A stretch of 64,000 bases of DNA from Desulfuromonas versatilis (GTDB lineage Bacteria; Desulfobacterota; Desulfuromonadia; Desulfuromonadales; NIT-T3). The stretch spans positions 3,665,034 to 3,729,033 of the forward strand of contig NZ_AP024355.1 of NCBI RefSeq assembly GCF_019704135.1, written 5' to 3'. The first letter of the stretch is position 1, and each line of letters starts with the position of its first letter. Below the pieces are notes generated by a model. It had not been told where the DNA came from. It ran no database searches and worked only from the letters and a program-made list of their open reading frames with translations. The position numbers were made by a program, and so were the translations under genes. Positions 16,554-25,197 of the stretch are shown in pieces.

Positions 16554-17432
16554 ATGCAAGAAAATCGTCCAGAGTATTCGTCCGAATTTCCGCCGGCCTC
16601 CCTTGAACTTGAGGGGGAAACCCGGCCCTATTCACCGGATGGCCCCACCTCGCCTCCGACGGCCCCCCAGCCCCGAGTTGGCGGGGGACTGCGCCGCTTC
16701 GGCTATCTCGGCCTGCTGCTGGTTTTCGTTTTCAGCAAGCTCAAGTACCTTGGCCTGCTGCTGCAGGTCGGCAAATTCAAAACCTTCATCAGCATGCTGG
16801 TCAGCATCTGGGCCTACGCCATGTTCTGGGGCTGGTCCTTCGCGGCGGGGTTCGTGGCGCTGATCTTCATCCACGAGATGGGGCACGTGCTGGCCCTGCG
16901 TCTGATGGGGGTGCCCGCCTCGGCCCCCATGTTCATCCCTTTCGTGGGGGCGCACATCGTCATGAAGCAGATGCCCAAAAACGCCTACGTCGAGGCGGTG
17001 GGCGCCTACGGCGGACCGCTGCTCGGCACCCTGGGGGCCATCGGCTGCGTCGGCATCGGCAGCGTCACCGGAAACCTGTTCTGGTACGCCCTGGCCTCGA
17101 GCGGTTTTCTGCTCAACCTGTTCAACCTGCTGCCCATCTCGCCCCTGGATGGCGGGCGGATCATCGGCGTCATCAGCCCCAAGCTCTGGGTGCTGGGGCT
17201 GGCGGGGGCGGTCGGGCTCTTCTACCTGACCTGGTCGCCGATCATCGCCCTGATCCTGATCCTCGGCAGCTACCAGGTCTATACCGCGTTCAAGCAGTCC
17301 AACGCCGAGCGTGCGCGTTACTACGCCGTCCCCCTGGGCAAGCGCATCGCCATGGGGGCGGCCTTTCTGCTGCTGCTGGCGGCCACCTCCATCGGCATGC
17401 TGCTGATGCAGATCCCCCTGCAGGGCCTCTGA
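16554..17432 (+). CDS. Site-2-protease family (M50) membrane metalloprotease
   Basis: 292 residues from the ATG at 16554. A Pro-rich cytoplasmic N terminus is followed by several membrane segments. HEMGH is the zinc motif and NLLPISPLDGGRI carries the third ligand Asp (NxxPxxxLDG). No PDZ or CBS domain is visible, so it is a minimal S2P core. Such enzymes cleave transmembrane segments of regulators. No anti-sigma partner is adjacent. Confidence 0.9.
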   Translation: MQENRPEYSSEFPPASLELEGETRPYSPDGPTSPPTAPQPRVGGGLRRFGYLGLLLVFVFSKLKYLGLLLQVGKFKTFISMLVSIWAYAMFWGWSFAAGFVALIFIHEMGHVLALRLMGVPASAPMFIPFVGAHIVMKQMPKNAYVEAVGAYGGPLLGTLGAIGCVGIGSVTGNLFWYALASSGFLLNLFNLLPISPLDGGRIIGVISPKLWVLGLAGAVGLFYLTWSPIIALILILGSYQVYTAFKQSNAERARYYAVPLGKRIAMGAAFLLLLAATSIGMLLMQIPLQGL

Positions 17433-17548
17433 CCGCGGCGCGGGCAGGGGGCGCCGGGTCTTTCTGCCTGGCTTATCGCGGCATTTTTGTGTACATTTTC
17501 CCCTGAGCTCAGTTCCGGACCCAGGCTCAAGCCGCCGAGGAGATCAGG

Positions 17549-19042
17549 ATGCGAATGAAACCCAATCGAATCGTGCTGTGGATCTGCCTGCTTCTGGTTG
17601 GCGGTTTTCTGGTGACCAGCCTGGCGAGCTACTTCGTCTCCCGGGCGTCGCTGCGCCGGGAGATCGACCAGAACACCCTGCCGCTGACCAGCGACAACAT
17701 CTACTCGGAGATCCAGCGCGATCTGCTGCGCCCCATCTTCATCTCCTCGCTCATGGCCCACGACACCTTTTTGCGCGACTGGATCCTCGACGGCGAGCAG
17801 GAGCCCGAGCGCATCAGCCGCTACCTCAAGGAAATCCAGAGCAAATACGACACGGTCACCAGCTTTTTCGTTTCCGAGAAAAGCCGGATCTACTATCACT
17901 CCAACGGCATCCTGAAAAAGGTCGATCCTGCAGAAGAGCGCGACCGGTGGTATTTCCGGGTCAGGGAAATGGCCGCCGAGCACGAGATCAACGTCGACCC
18001 GGACATGGCCAACCGGGACGCCATGACCATCTTCATCAACCATAAGGTCTACGACTACGCGGGCAATTACCTCGGCGCCACGGGGGTCGGGCTGACGGTG
18101 AGCGCGGTCAAGGCCCTGATCGAAAGCTACCGCCAGCGCTTCAACCGCGACATCTTCTTCGTCGATCCCCAGGGGAAGCTCACCCTGAGCAGCACGGCCT
18201 TCGCCGGCAAGGGGCAGAGCCTGCAGCAGATCCCCGGCCTCGCGCCGCTGGCCGAGACCATCCTCGGGGGCGACTCCCTGGCCCTCAATTACCAGCGGGA
18301 CGGCCGGACCGTTCACCTGAACACGCGCTACATCAAGGAGTTCGACTGGATCCTGCTGGTTGAGCAGGACGAGGGGCGGGCCCTGAGCAAGATCAATCAC
18401 GCCCTGATGTTCAACCTCGGGATCTGCGCCCTGGTCACCCTGGTGGTGCTGCTGATCACCTACCGGGCCCTGGCCTCCTACCAGCGCCGGCTCGAGGATT
18501 GGGCCGCCACCGACAAGCTTACCGGGGCCTACAACCGCAAGGGGATCGACTCCTTCTTCGACCAGACCCGGGCCGACTGTCAGCGCAGCGGCTCGGCCAT
18601 TTCAGTGATCCTTTTCGACCTCGACCATTTCAAGCGGGTCAATGACCACCATGGGCACCAGGCAGGGGACGCGGTCCTGCAGGAGGTGGCCAGGCGGGTG
18701 AGAGCCGAGGTGCGCGAATCGGATCTCTTTTTCCGCTGGGGGGGAGAGGAGTTCCTGCTGCTGCTCAAGGGGTGTCCCCTGGAAAGCGCCCTGGAACTGG
18801 CCGAAAAGGTCCGCGCGGCCATCGGCACCCCCCCGCTGAGCTACGAAGGGCAAAAGATCCCCATGACGGCGAGCTTCGGGGTGGCCGAGTTCCTGGGCGG
18901 CGAGGATCTTGATTCGTTGACCCGGCGGGTGGACCAGGCCCTTTACCAGGCCAAGGCCAAGGGGCGCAACCGCGTGGAGAGTTCCCCCGATCAGCCCCGG
19001 ATGCCAGCCGCGGCCCAGGTCGGGATAGCGGCCCAAGGCTAA
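17549..19042 (+). CDS. dCache-GGDEF diguanylate cyclase
   Basis: 497 residues. TM1 at about 9-30, a periplasmic dCache-like sensor (to about 285) with YFRVREMA and GATGVGLTVSAVK typical of such domains, TM2 at about 290-310, then GGDEF. The active site reads GGEEF (398-402) and the inhibitory I-site RESD (389-392) lies five residues before it, so the enzyme should be active and product-inhibited. It makes c-di-GMP in response to an external small molecule. The signal is unknown. Confidence 0.95.
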   Translation: MRMKPNRIVLWICLLLVGGFLVTSLASYFVSRASLRREIDQNTLPLTSDNIYSEIQRDLLRPIFISSLMAHDTFLRDWILDGEQEPERISRYLKEIQSKYDTVTSFFVSEKSRIYYHSNGILKKVDPAEERDRWYFRVREMAAEHEINVDPDMANRDAMTIFINHKVYDYAGNYLGATGVGLTVSAVKALIESYRQRFNRDIFFVDPQGKLTLSSTAFAGKGQSLQQIPGLAPLAETILGGDSLALNYQRDGRTVHLNTRYIKEFDWILLVEQDEGRALSKINHALMFNLGICALVTLVVLLITYRALASYQRRLEDWAATDKLTGAYNRKGIDSFFDQTRADCQRSGSAISVILFDLDHFKRVNDHHGHQAGDAVLQEVARRVRAEVRESDLFFRWGGEEFLLLLKGCPLESALELAEKVRAAIGTPPLSYEGQKIPMTASFGVAEFLGGEDLDSLTRRVDQALYQAKAKGRNRVESSPDQPRMPAAAQVGIAAQG

Positions 19043-19113
19043 ACCAGGCGAACGGGCGCCCTTACTTCAGCTGCGGGTGGCCAGGCTTCAACTGTCAGGA
19101 AAGGATTAATCCC

Positions 19114-19374
19114 ATGCTCAAAGCCATCCGTCTGATCGCCATCCTCGGTCTGCTGGCCTTGCTCATCGGCTGCAGCCGGCTGACCGTCGAGAACTTCAAA
19201 AAGATCAAAACCGGCGCCGAGTACGATGAGGTGGTACAGATCCTCGGCAGGCCCGACAGCTGCTCCGAGGCGCTGTTCGTCCGCAGCTGCGTCTGGGGCG
19301 ACGAACAGAAAAACATAACCGTCGGGTTCATGAACGACAAGGTGATCATCGCCACCAGCAATAACATCCGCTGA
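19114..19374 (+). CDS. Small lipoprotein, BamE/DUF3862-like
   Basis: 86 residues. The lipobox LLIGC follows a hydrophobic signal, so the mature lipoprotein begins at Cys20. The rest (ENFKKIKTGAEYDEVVQILG, then GRPDSC and VWGDEQKNITVGF) follows the SmpA/BamE-like pattern of a helix pair and beta-hairpin, as in DUF3862 proteins. Two further cysteines (SCSEALFVRSC) could form a disulfide. It is probably periplasm-facing. Function unknown. Confidence 0.75.
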   Translation: MLKAIRLIAILGLLALLIGCSRLTVENFKKIKTGAEYDEVVQILGRPDSCSEALFVRSCVWGDEQKNITVGFMNDKVIIATSNNIR

Positions 19375-19560
19375 GCGAAGACCCGCCCAACCGATTCCGA
19401 GGGTGGTTTAGGACCCGACCGGGTTCCGCCATCCCCCCTTCACCAAGCGCCACCCCCTCCGCCGAGCCAGGCCGTAGCTCCACCTGGTGCGGGAACGACA
19501 TTTGCAGGCCGCTCCACCATATTGGGCCTGCAATGTCCCCCGCCTGCCGAGGAGGCTGCC

Positions 19561-20376
19561 ATGAGCTCTGTCCGACCCCCACAACCGCTTCCGGCCGAAG
19601 TGGCCGCAGCCCTGGACCGGGGCGATAAGATCGAGGCGATCAAGCTGCTGCGCGAAACCCGCGCCATCAGCCTGAGCGAGGCCAAGCGACTGGCCGATGC
19701 CTACCTGACCGGCAGCGCCTGCGGCGCCCGGTCCGCGGGCGAACCATTGCCGGCCGAGGTGCTGGCCGCCCTGCAGGGCGGGCGCAAGATCGAGGCGATC
19801 CGGCTGCTGCGCGAAACCCGCGGGATCGGCCTGAAGCAGGCCAAGCAGTTGGTCGAGGCCCAGCAGGGCCCCCTCCCCTCCGGCGCCGGGAAGCGTTCCT
19901 GGAAAAGTTTCCTGACAACTCTGGCCGTGGTGGCCGCCTTCGGCTGGGCCCTGGCCACCAGCGTCGATGCCATCAGCAGCCTGATCGTGCTGGCCAATCT
20001 AGGCGGCTACCGGGCCGAAACCTTCACCATCGGCGAACTGCGCCACGACCTGCTCGACGAAGGGGGGCTGCTCTGGGGTTTTACCGGGCGCATCGCCGGG
20101 CGCGACGAGCGGCTCTACGCCCCCGACCTGGCCGAGGCGAAAAAACTCGGATTCAGGGGACTAAAGCGTCTCTACCCTCCCGGCACCGAGGTCCCGGCCT
20201 GGTACAATCCCCAAGTCACCGCCACCCTGTTTCAAGGGCGCACCCTGCGGGTCATCCCCCACACCCCCGACCTCAAGGACTCGGAATTGAAACGCTTCGG
20301 GCGGTGGGTGGTCAATGGTCTGCTGCCATTTCTGCTGGTGCTGTTTCTGACCCGGAGGCGCGACCGTTCCCCTTAG
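19561..20376 (+). CDS. Membrane protein with two L7/L12 C-terminal-domain-like repeats
   Basis: 271 residues from the ATG at 19561, with GAGGAGG upstream. Residues 9-48 and 62-101 are tandem copies sharing LPAEVxAAL, KIEAIxLLRETR and the AK-LV/LA helix; each resembles the helix-turn-helix of ribosomal protein L7/L12 C-terminal domain, which contacts translation GTPases. A TM helix follows (about 117-145), then an extracytoplasmic domain, then a C-terminal TM (about 250-265). Function unknown; binding of a translation factor at the membrane is speculative. Confidence 0.65.
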   Translation: MSSVRPPQPLPAEVAAALDRGDKIEAIKLLRETRAISLSEAKRLADAYLTGSACGARSAGEPLPAEVLAALQGGRKIEAIRLLRETRGIGLKQAKQLVEAQQGPLPSGAGKRSWKSFLTTLAVVAAFGWALATSVDAISSLIVLANLGGYRAETFTIGELRHDLLDEGGLLWGFTGRIAGRDERLYAPDLAEAKKLGFRGLKRLYPPGTEVPAWYNPQVTATLFQGRTLRVIPHTPDLKDSELKRFGRWVVNGLLPFLLVLFLTRRRDRSP

Positions 20377-20447
20377 CCTTGAGAGGACTTCACTGCTCAG
20401 TCAGAGGATCTGCCAGGTATCGTACAGCAGATCCACAAAACCCAGGG

Positions 20448-21230
20448 TCAGGGCCGGCGCCGCGCCGGCCCTGACGGCGGACAGCGTTTATCCGCGCAGC
20501 CGAGCCTGGCCGCCTTGGGGAAGAGAATGTTGTTTTCGAGGTGGACGTGTTTGTGCAGATCGTCCTCGAACTCGCGCAGCTTCTGGTAGGTGACCGCGAA
20601 GGTGTTGCAGACACCCTCCGGTACTCCATACCCCTTGGCGAGGTCGCGGATGGCATGGACGGCGTCGCCGATTTCCTGGTGTTCCTGGTCGAGCTTAACC
20701 AGCGAGGCCTGAATCGTCGCCACATCGGCAGCCTCCGGCGCATGGCCGGCCCTGGTGGAGGCGTCAATCCGCTTGATTGCCGGGAAGAGCACTTCTTCCT
20801 CCTCGCGCAGGTGGGCCGCCATGTCCGTGGCGATCTTGGCGAATATGGCCGCGATCTCGATCACCTCGGGATGGTGGGCGCCATGGACCTGGGCGATCTT
20901 GCTGGCGTAGGCCGCGATCTGTCCGGTATTCTCGTTAAGATAGACGTGGTGGGTGTTGACGATGTAATCGGCGAGAAACGGCAGTGCCCAGGCTGCGTAG
21001 TTCTGGCTGCTGCCGACGGCGGCGCTTTTCGCCCCGGCAATCTCCCGCAGCAACTCGCCCAGGTCGAGCCCCTGCTCCCGGCAGATGGCGCCGAGGGCAA
21101 CCTTGCCACCGCAGCAGAAATCGATGCCGTGGGCCTCGAAGACCCTGGCGGTCCGGAAGTCGTCGGCAACAACCGCGCCGACCGTGGTCTGCGCCGAAGG
21201 GATCATGCGTGCACTCGTTGAATCGTTCAT
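20448..21230 (-). CDS. ric: Iron-sulfur cluster repair di-iron protein (ScdA/YtfE family)
   Basis: 260 residues. The N-terminal ScdA_N part has GIDFCCGGK; the hemerythrin-like part supplies di-iron ligands in NTHHVYLNE, GAHHPEV, HLREEEEVLFP, KLDQEHQEIGD and HKHVHLENNILFP. The family repairs FeS clusters after nitrosative or oxidative damage. GGAG lies before the ATG. The C terminus (ARRRP) overlaps a GC palindrome at 20451-20471. No NsrR/FNR-type site was identified with confidence. Confidence 0.94.
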   Translation of the reverse strand: MNDSTSARMIPSAQTTVGAVVADDFRTARVFEAHGIDFCCGGKVALGAICREQGLDLGELLREIAGAKSAAVGSSQNYAAWALPFLADYIVNTHHVYLNENTGQIAAYASKIAQVHGAHHPEVIEIAAIFAKIATDMAAHLREEEEVLFPAIKRIDASTRAGHAPEAADVATIQASLVKLDQEHQEIGDAVHAIRDLAKGYGVPEGVCNTFAVTYQKLREFEDDLHKHVHLENNILFPKAARLGCADKRCPPSGPARRRP

Positions 21231-21378
21231 GGCGTTTCTCCTTTGTGGTCAGCGGCCCGTGCCCTGCTCGGCGGGCTGGATGATTTCAGCGTAACGCGAA
21301 GCCCCCGCCGAGAGCCTTGACCGGGATCAAGAAACCAGGATCGCCCTCCCCACTCGGCGCCTCCGGCCAACTCCCTTG

Positions 21379-21407
21379 TTGTACCGCCGCGCACGATCCT
21401 CTATAGT
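21379..21407 (+). promoter_or_regulatory. Promoter TTGTAC-N17-TATAGT before the 77-aa gene (copy 1)
   Basis: -35 at 21379-21384 and -10 at 21402-21407. The block CGCGCACGATCCTCTATAGTC closely matches the corresponding block upstream of the second copy (27301-27319), although the rest of the two leaders has diverged. Confidence 0.65.
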
Positions 21408-21442
21408 CAGGCGCGGAAACCAAACCTGCGGGAGAACCGAAC

Positions 21443-21676
21443 ATGGAGATCGACCCGGACGCGCTGCGCCACCTGATAAGCCACCGAACCGAGGAAATTG
21501 AGGAGTATGTGTCCGGAACCGGCTATCTGCCGAGAACGGTCATCGGCGTGGCCACCTTTTTTCTCGACAACGATGGGAACACCGACCTGCTGACCGCCAA
21601 GCAGCAGGTGACCTTTGCAAGGTTTCTCAAGCCGCTGCTGGAAGCGCGCCCCCGGCAACAGGCAGGCGACGACTGA
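21443..21676 (+). CDS. 77-aa orphan protein, copy 1 of a paralogous pair
   Basis: 77 residues beginning MEIDPDALRHLI. It is closely related to the protein at 27358-27591: the cores VSGTGYLPRTVIGV and DLLTAKQQVTF are identical and the C-terminal FLKPLLEA is shared. No signal peptide or membrane segment. Predominantly helical at both ends with a central hydrophobic strand. I recognise no family. Conservation of both protein and promoter shows it is a real gene despite its size. Confidence 0.85.
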   Translation: MEIDPDALRHLISHRTEEIEEYVSGTGYLPRTVIGVATFFLDNDGNTDLLTAKQQVTFARFLKPLLEARPRQQAGDD

Positions 21677-21725
21677 ACCTTCGCGGGGAACGCAAAGAAG
21701 TGCGGGGAGGGGGGAAAACGGGGGC

Positions 21726-22571
21726 TTATTTCAGGGCGCTGAGCCCCATCAATGCTACGACTGGGACCACCTTGGCGAAACCGGCCTCCTTGAGCCGCCT
21801 GGCGGCCTGGTCCATGAAGCTGCCGCCGCGTTTGGCCAGATACGGGTTGCCCGTGTAATGGAACAGCGCGCCGCGGCGCTTCAGCACCCGGTGGATTTCC
21901 CGGTAGAAACGCTCGCCGTAGAGCTCCCCGGCGAGGGAGAAGCGGGGCGGATCGTGGATCACTACATCGAAGGATTCGGCCGCGAGGCCGCGGATGTAAT
22001 CGTCGATATCAGCGTGAACCAGCTGGATGTTGGCGCCGAAGATCCCCCGCGACCAGGGGTTTCTCGCGCGCAGCGCCATCACCGTGGTGCTCTTCTCCAC
22101 CGAAACCACCTCGCGGGCGCCGAGCCGGAGCGCCGCCGAGGCCGCGTAACCGAGCCCGCTGCAGGTATCCAGCACCCGGCTCCCCTTTTTCACCACCTGC
22201 GCGGCCATCTGCCCGGCGCTCTCGAAGGGGTCGATCCCCTTGGAGATGTGCATCTTCACCCCGCTGATCTCCAGCAGCGGCGCCCCCTCGGTGGGAACCA
22301 GCTTGTAATACCCCTCGCCCCGGGCCTCGAGCACCTCGAGGCGGCCCTGTTCGAGGCAGAAGATCCGGTTTTCCCGGCCCGCAATCCACTCCAGCTCCGC
22401 TTTGTTCAGGCGGTTATCGGCACCGAGAATAAGCCCCTCGGAATCGAGGGGCAAGCTGGTCCGGGAGATGTTCAAGTCGACGGAAATCTCGACACTCGGC
22501 AGACCCCGGGTCATGGCCTGGAGAATCTGGCGGGCCAGCTCGGCGTGGAAATACCAGCTTGGCTCGCTCAT
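21726..22571 (-). CDS. SAM-dependent methyltransferase
   Basis: 281 residues from the ATG at 22571; the longer upstream frame is the yheU gene read out of frame. Motif I is VLDTCSGLGYAASAAL, motif II VVSVEKS and motif IV VIHDPPRFS (DPPR, suggesting methylation of a nitrogen atom or of a nucleic acid base). About 90 N-terminal residues before the Rossmann core contain ISRTSLPLD and ENRIFCLEQGRLEVLE. Its ATG overlaps the yheU stop codon. Substrate unknown. Confidence 0.85.
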   Translation of the reverse strand: MSEPSWYFHAELARQILQAMTRGLPSVEISVDLNISRTSLPLDSEGLILGADNRLNKAELEWIAGRENRIFCLEQGRLEVLEARGEGYYKLVPTEGAPLLEISGVKMHISKGIDPFESAGQMAAQVVKKGSRVLDTCSGLGYAASAALRLGAREVVSVEKSTTVMALRARNPWSRGIFGANIQLVHADIDDYIRGLAAESFDVVIHDPPRFSLAGELYGERFYREIHRVLKRRGALFHYTGNPYLAKRGGSFMDQAARRLKEAGFAKVVPVVALMGLSALK

Positions 22572-22825
22572 CGGCGACTTGCCTCGCGAGAAACGATGTT
22601 GGCTGTTTGCGATCTGAGGTCGAAAACGACCCTGGCCTGGCCGGATCTCAGCTGGGCGAGCACCTGGGCCACCTTGTCCTCGAGGGAGCAGCCGGCCTCG
22701 GCCCAATCCGCCCCGTCGCGCGAGACGAACTCGCGGATCAGGTTGCGCAGCGTCTGCGGGTTGAGTTCCTGGTGCGGAACCTCGATCCCCTCTTCGTTGT
22801 GATCGGTCGCATTCTTCTGAGTCAA
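22568..22825 (-). CDS. yheU: YheU family protein (UPF0270)
   Basis: 85 residues from a TTG at 22825, chosen because GGAGGAG lies 4 bases upstream; the alternative ATG at 22879 would add 18 residues without homology. The core VPHQELNPQTLRNLI, EFVSRDG, SLEDKVAQV and VVFDLRSQTANIV aligns with E. coli YheU. The role of the family is unknown. The gene overlaps the methyltransferase start (ATGA), so the two are translationally coupled. Confidence 0.85.
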   Translation of the reverse strand: MTQKNATDHNEEGIEVPHQELNPQTLRNLIREFVSRDGADWAEAGCSLEDKVAQVLAQLRSGQARVVFDLRSQTANIVSREASRR

Positions 22826-23043
22826 ACGTCTCCTCCAAGGGAAATATCTTCGCGTATCCAGACAGCCGTAGTGTAGCAACTTCGGGTAGAAAATTCTTGT
22901 TTAGGTTTTTTCATGCCGGCGCCTGCAGTTGCCTTTTGGCCGGAGGTGTGGTTGACTGCCCTGAATCGGACTCTTTCGCACTTCAAGCTACGGGGTCCCG
23001 AAGCGCAGGGCTTCACTGCGCAACCACGAACCAGGGAGGATTC

Positions 23044-24072
23044 ATGCAGGATTGGGATTGGGGCAAGGACGGCAAGGAGGTGGAGCAGAAAATCATCCAG
23101 CTGGCCGACCGCGTCAAACGCTTCCGGCCACCGGGGGCGGGCCTGGCTTGGGTGGTATTGTTGGTGCTGCTGTTCATCGGCGGCAGCAGCAGCTTCTACC
23201 AGGTCGGCACCGAGGAGACCGGGGTGCTGCTGCGCTTCGGCCGCTTCAGCGGGTTCGCCGAGCCGGGGCTGCACTTCAAACTCCCCTTCGGCATCGACCG
23301 GGCCTACCTGGTCAAGACCGGGCGGGTGCTCAAGGAGGAGTTCGGCTTTCGCACCGTCCAGGCCGGGGTGCGCACCGCCTACTCGAAGAAGGACCTGGAC
23401 GAGGAATCCCTGACCCTCACCGGGGATCTGAACGTCAGCGACATCGAATGGATCGTCCAGTACCAGATCGCCGACCCCTACAAGTTTCTGTTCCGCATCA
23501 ACGCCCCCGAAGAGACCATCCGCGACATCTCCGAGGCGGTGGTGCGCAAGGTCGTCGGCAACTCCAACGTCACCGAAGTGCTCACCACCGAGCGGGCGGT
23601 GCTCGCTTCGGCTATCGAAAAGGAGATGCAGGGGATTCTCAACGCCTATGACATCGGCGTGCGCATCGTCACCGTCAAGTTCCAGGACGTCAATCCGCCC
23701 GAAGCGGTCAAGGCCGCCTTCAACGAGGTCAACGAGGCCGAGCAGCAGAAGGAGAGCCTGGTGTTCCAGGCCCGAGAGCAGTACAACCGCGAGGTCCCCA
23801 AGGCCAAGGGGGTGGCCAACGCCACCATCCAGGAAGCCGAAGGCTACGCCATCGAGCGCATCAACAAGGCCGAGGGGGAAACCAACCGCTTTCTGGCGCT
23901 GCTTACCGAGTACAGCAAGGCCCCCGAGGTGACCCGGCGGCGGCTCTACCTGGAGACCCTCGAGGAGGTGCTGCCGAAACTGGAGGAGGTCTACGTGATG
24001 GATAAACAGGGGACTGCCGCGCTGCCCCTGCTGCCGCTGCGCAGCGACAAGAAAGGAGGGGCCGCCCAATGA
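23044..24072 (+). CDS. hflK: Modulator of FtsH protease HflK
   Basis: 342 residues from the ATG at 23044, behind GGGAGG. A short Gly-poor N terminus, one TM (about 34-52), then the SPFH/band-7 domain (YQVGTEETGVLLRFGRF onward) and a long coiled-coil region rich in Glu/Arg. HflK and HflC form a large periplasm-facing cage around FtsH and adjust its proteolysis. hflC overlaps its end by 4 bases. ftsH is not in the window. Confidence 0.97.
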   Translation: MQDWDWGKDGKEVEQKIIQLADRVKRFRPPGAGLAWVVLLVLLFIGGSSSFYQVGTEETGVLLRFGRFSGFAEPGLHFKLPFGIDRAYLVKTGRVLKEEFGFRTVQAGVRTAYSKKDLDEESLTLTGDLNVSDIEWIVQYQIADPYKFLFRINAPEETIRDISEAVVRKVVGNSNVTEVLTTERAVLASAIEKEMQGILNAYDIGVRIVTVKFQDVNPPEAVKAAFNEVNEAEQQKESLVFQAREQYNREVPKAKGVANATIQEAEGYAIERINKAEGETNRFLALLTEYSKAPEVTRRRLYLETLEEVLPKLEEVYVMDKQGTAALPLLPLRSDKKGGAAQ

Positions 24073-24998
24073 AACAGTCAATCCTCATGGTGGTGATCGT
24101 TCTGGTCGCTCTGACGGGCTTTAGCGGGCTGTTCGTGGTCGAGGAGGGCGAGCAGGCCCTGGTCACCCAGTTCGGCAAGCCGGTGGGCGACATCAAGCAG
24201 GCCGGAATTCATTTCAAGACCCCTCTGCTGCAGGAGGTGCGCCGCTTCCAGAAGCGGATCATGAAATGGGACGGCGACCCCAACCAGATCCCGACCAAGG
24301 ACAAGAAGTACATCTGGGTCGACACTACCGCTCGCTGGCGGATCGTCGACCCGCTGCTGTTCTTCAAGACCGTGGCCACCGAGCGCGGCGCCCAGAGCCG
24401 CCTCGACGACATCCTCGATTCGGTGGTGCGCGACGCGGTTTCCGGCCACCTGCTGCTGGAACTGGTGCGGGGCAAGGAGTACAAGGCCCCCGCGGGGACC
24501 CGCGAGGTGATCGACCTGGAAGGGATACCGGTCAACAGCGAGGATCTGATCGGCCGCGAGCAGATCCTCGCCGACATCCTGCAGCAGGCCCGCGCCAGCA
24601 CCCCCGAATACGGCATCGAGCTGATCGACGTGCAGATCAAGCGGATCAACTACGTCGAGCAGGTGCGCCAGCGGGTCTACGAGCGGATGATCTCCGAACG
24701 CAAGAAGGTGGCCGCCCAGTACCGTTCCGAGGGCGAGGGGGAGAAGGCCGACATCCTCGGCCAGATGCAGAAGGAGCTCAAGGCCATCGAATCCGAGGCC
24801 TACCGCCGCTCGGTGGAGATCCGCGGCGCGGCCGACGCCAAAGCCGCCGGCATCTACGCCGCCGCCTACGGTCGCGACGCCGATTTCTACGCTTTCGTCC
24901 GCACCCTCGAGTCCTACCGCAAGGCAGTCGGCGACAACGGCCGGCTGGTGCTCTCCACCGACGCCGAGTTCTACCGCTACCTGCAGCGCTCACGCTAG
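24069..24998 (+). CDS. hflC: Modulator of FtsH protease HflC
   Basis: 309 residues. N-terminal TM (about 5-22), then a band-7 domain beginning VVEEGEQALVTQFGKPVG, helix with RSEGEGEKADILGQMQ, and the C-terminal ALYRRSVEIRGAADAKA-type segment ending FYAFVRTLESYRK. Start overlaps the hflK stop (ATGA). Partner of HflK in the FtsH cage. Confidence 0.97.
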   Translation: MKQSILMVVIVLVALTGFSGLFVVEEGEQALVTQFGKPVGDIKQAGIHFKTPLLQEVRRFQKRIMKWDGDPNQIPTKDKKYIWVDTTARWRIVDPLLFFKTVATERGAQSRLDDILDSVVRDAVSGHLLLELVRGKEYKAPAGTREVIDLEGIPVNSEDLIGREQILADILQQARASTPEYGIELIDVQIKRINYVEQVRQRVYERMISERKKVAAQYRSEGEGEKADILGQMQKELKAIESEAYRRSVEIRGAADAKAAGIYAAAYGRDADFYAFVRTLESYRKAVGDNGRLVLSTDAEFYRYLQRSR

Positions 24999-25023
24999 CA
25001 GCCCGCCACCCTCGCCCCGAAAG

Positions 25024-25057
25024 CCCCTCTCCCTCAGGGAGAGGGCCGGGGTGAGGG
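25024..25057. repeat. REP-like palindrome, inverted copy of 2251-2284
   Basis: CCCCTCTCCCTCAGGGAGAG then GGCCGGGGTGAGGG. This is the reverse complement of the element upstream of argH with minor differences. It follows the hflC stop codon by about 25 bases. Confidence 0.75.
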
Positions 25058-25197
25058 CGGTTCCATTCCCTCCCCCTGTCCTGCCTGCTTGAACCCCGCC
25101 TTGCGGCTGCTAACCTTTGAGCATAACCAACCCGGCCGGCTTCGCCGGCCGGGCACTCGGGCTCCGATTTGCCAACATACCGGAGAAGGGAGCAACC

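Noticed and set aside
21615-22802. 395-codon plus-strand frame
   Set aside because: Antisense to the methyltransferase and yheU genes, which carry clear motifs.
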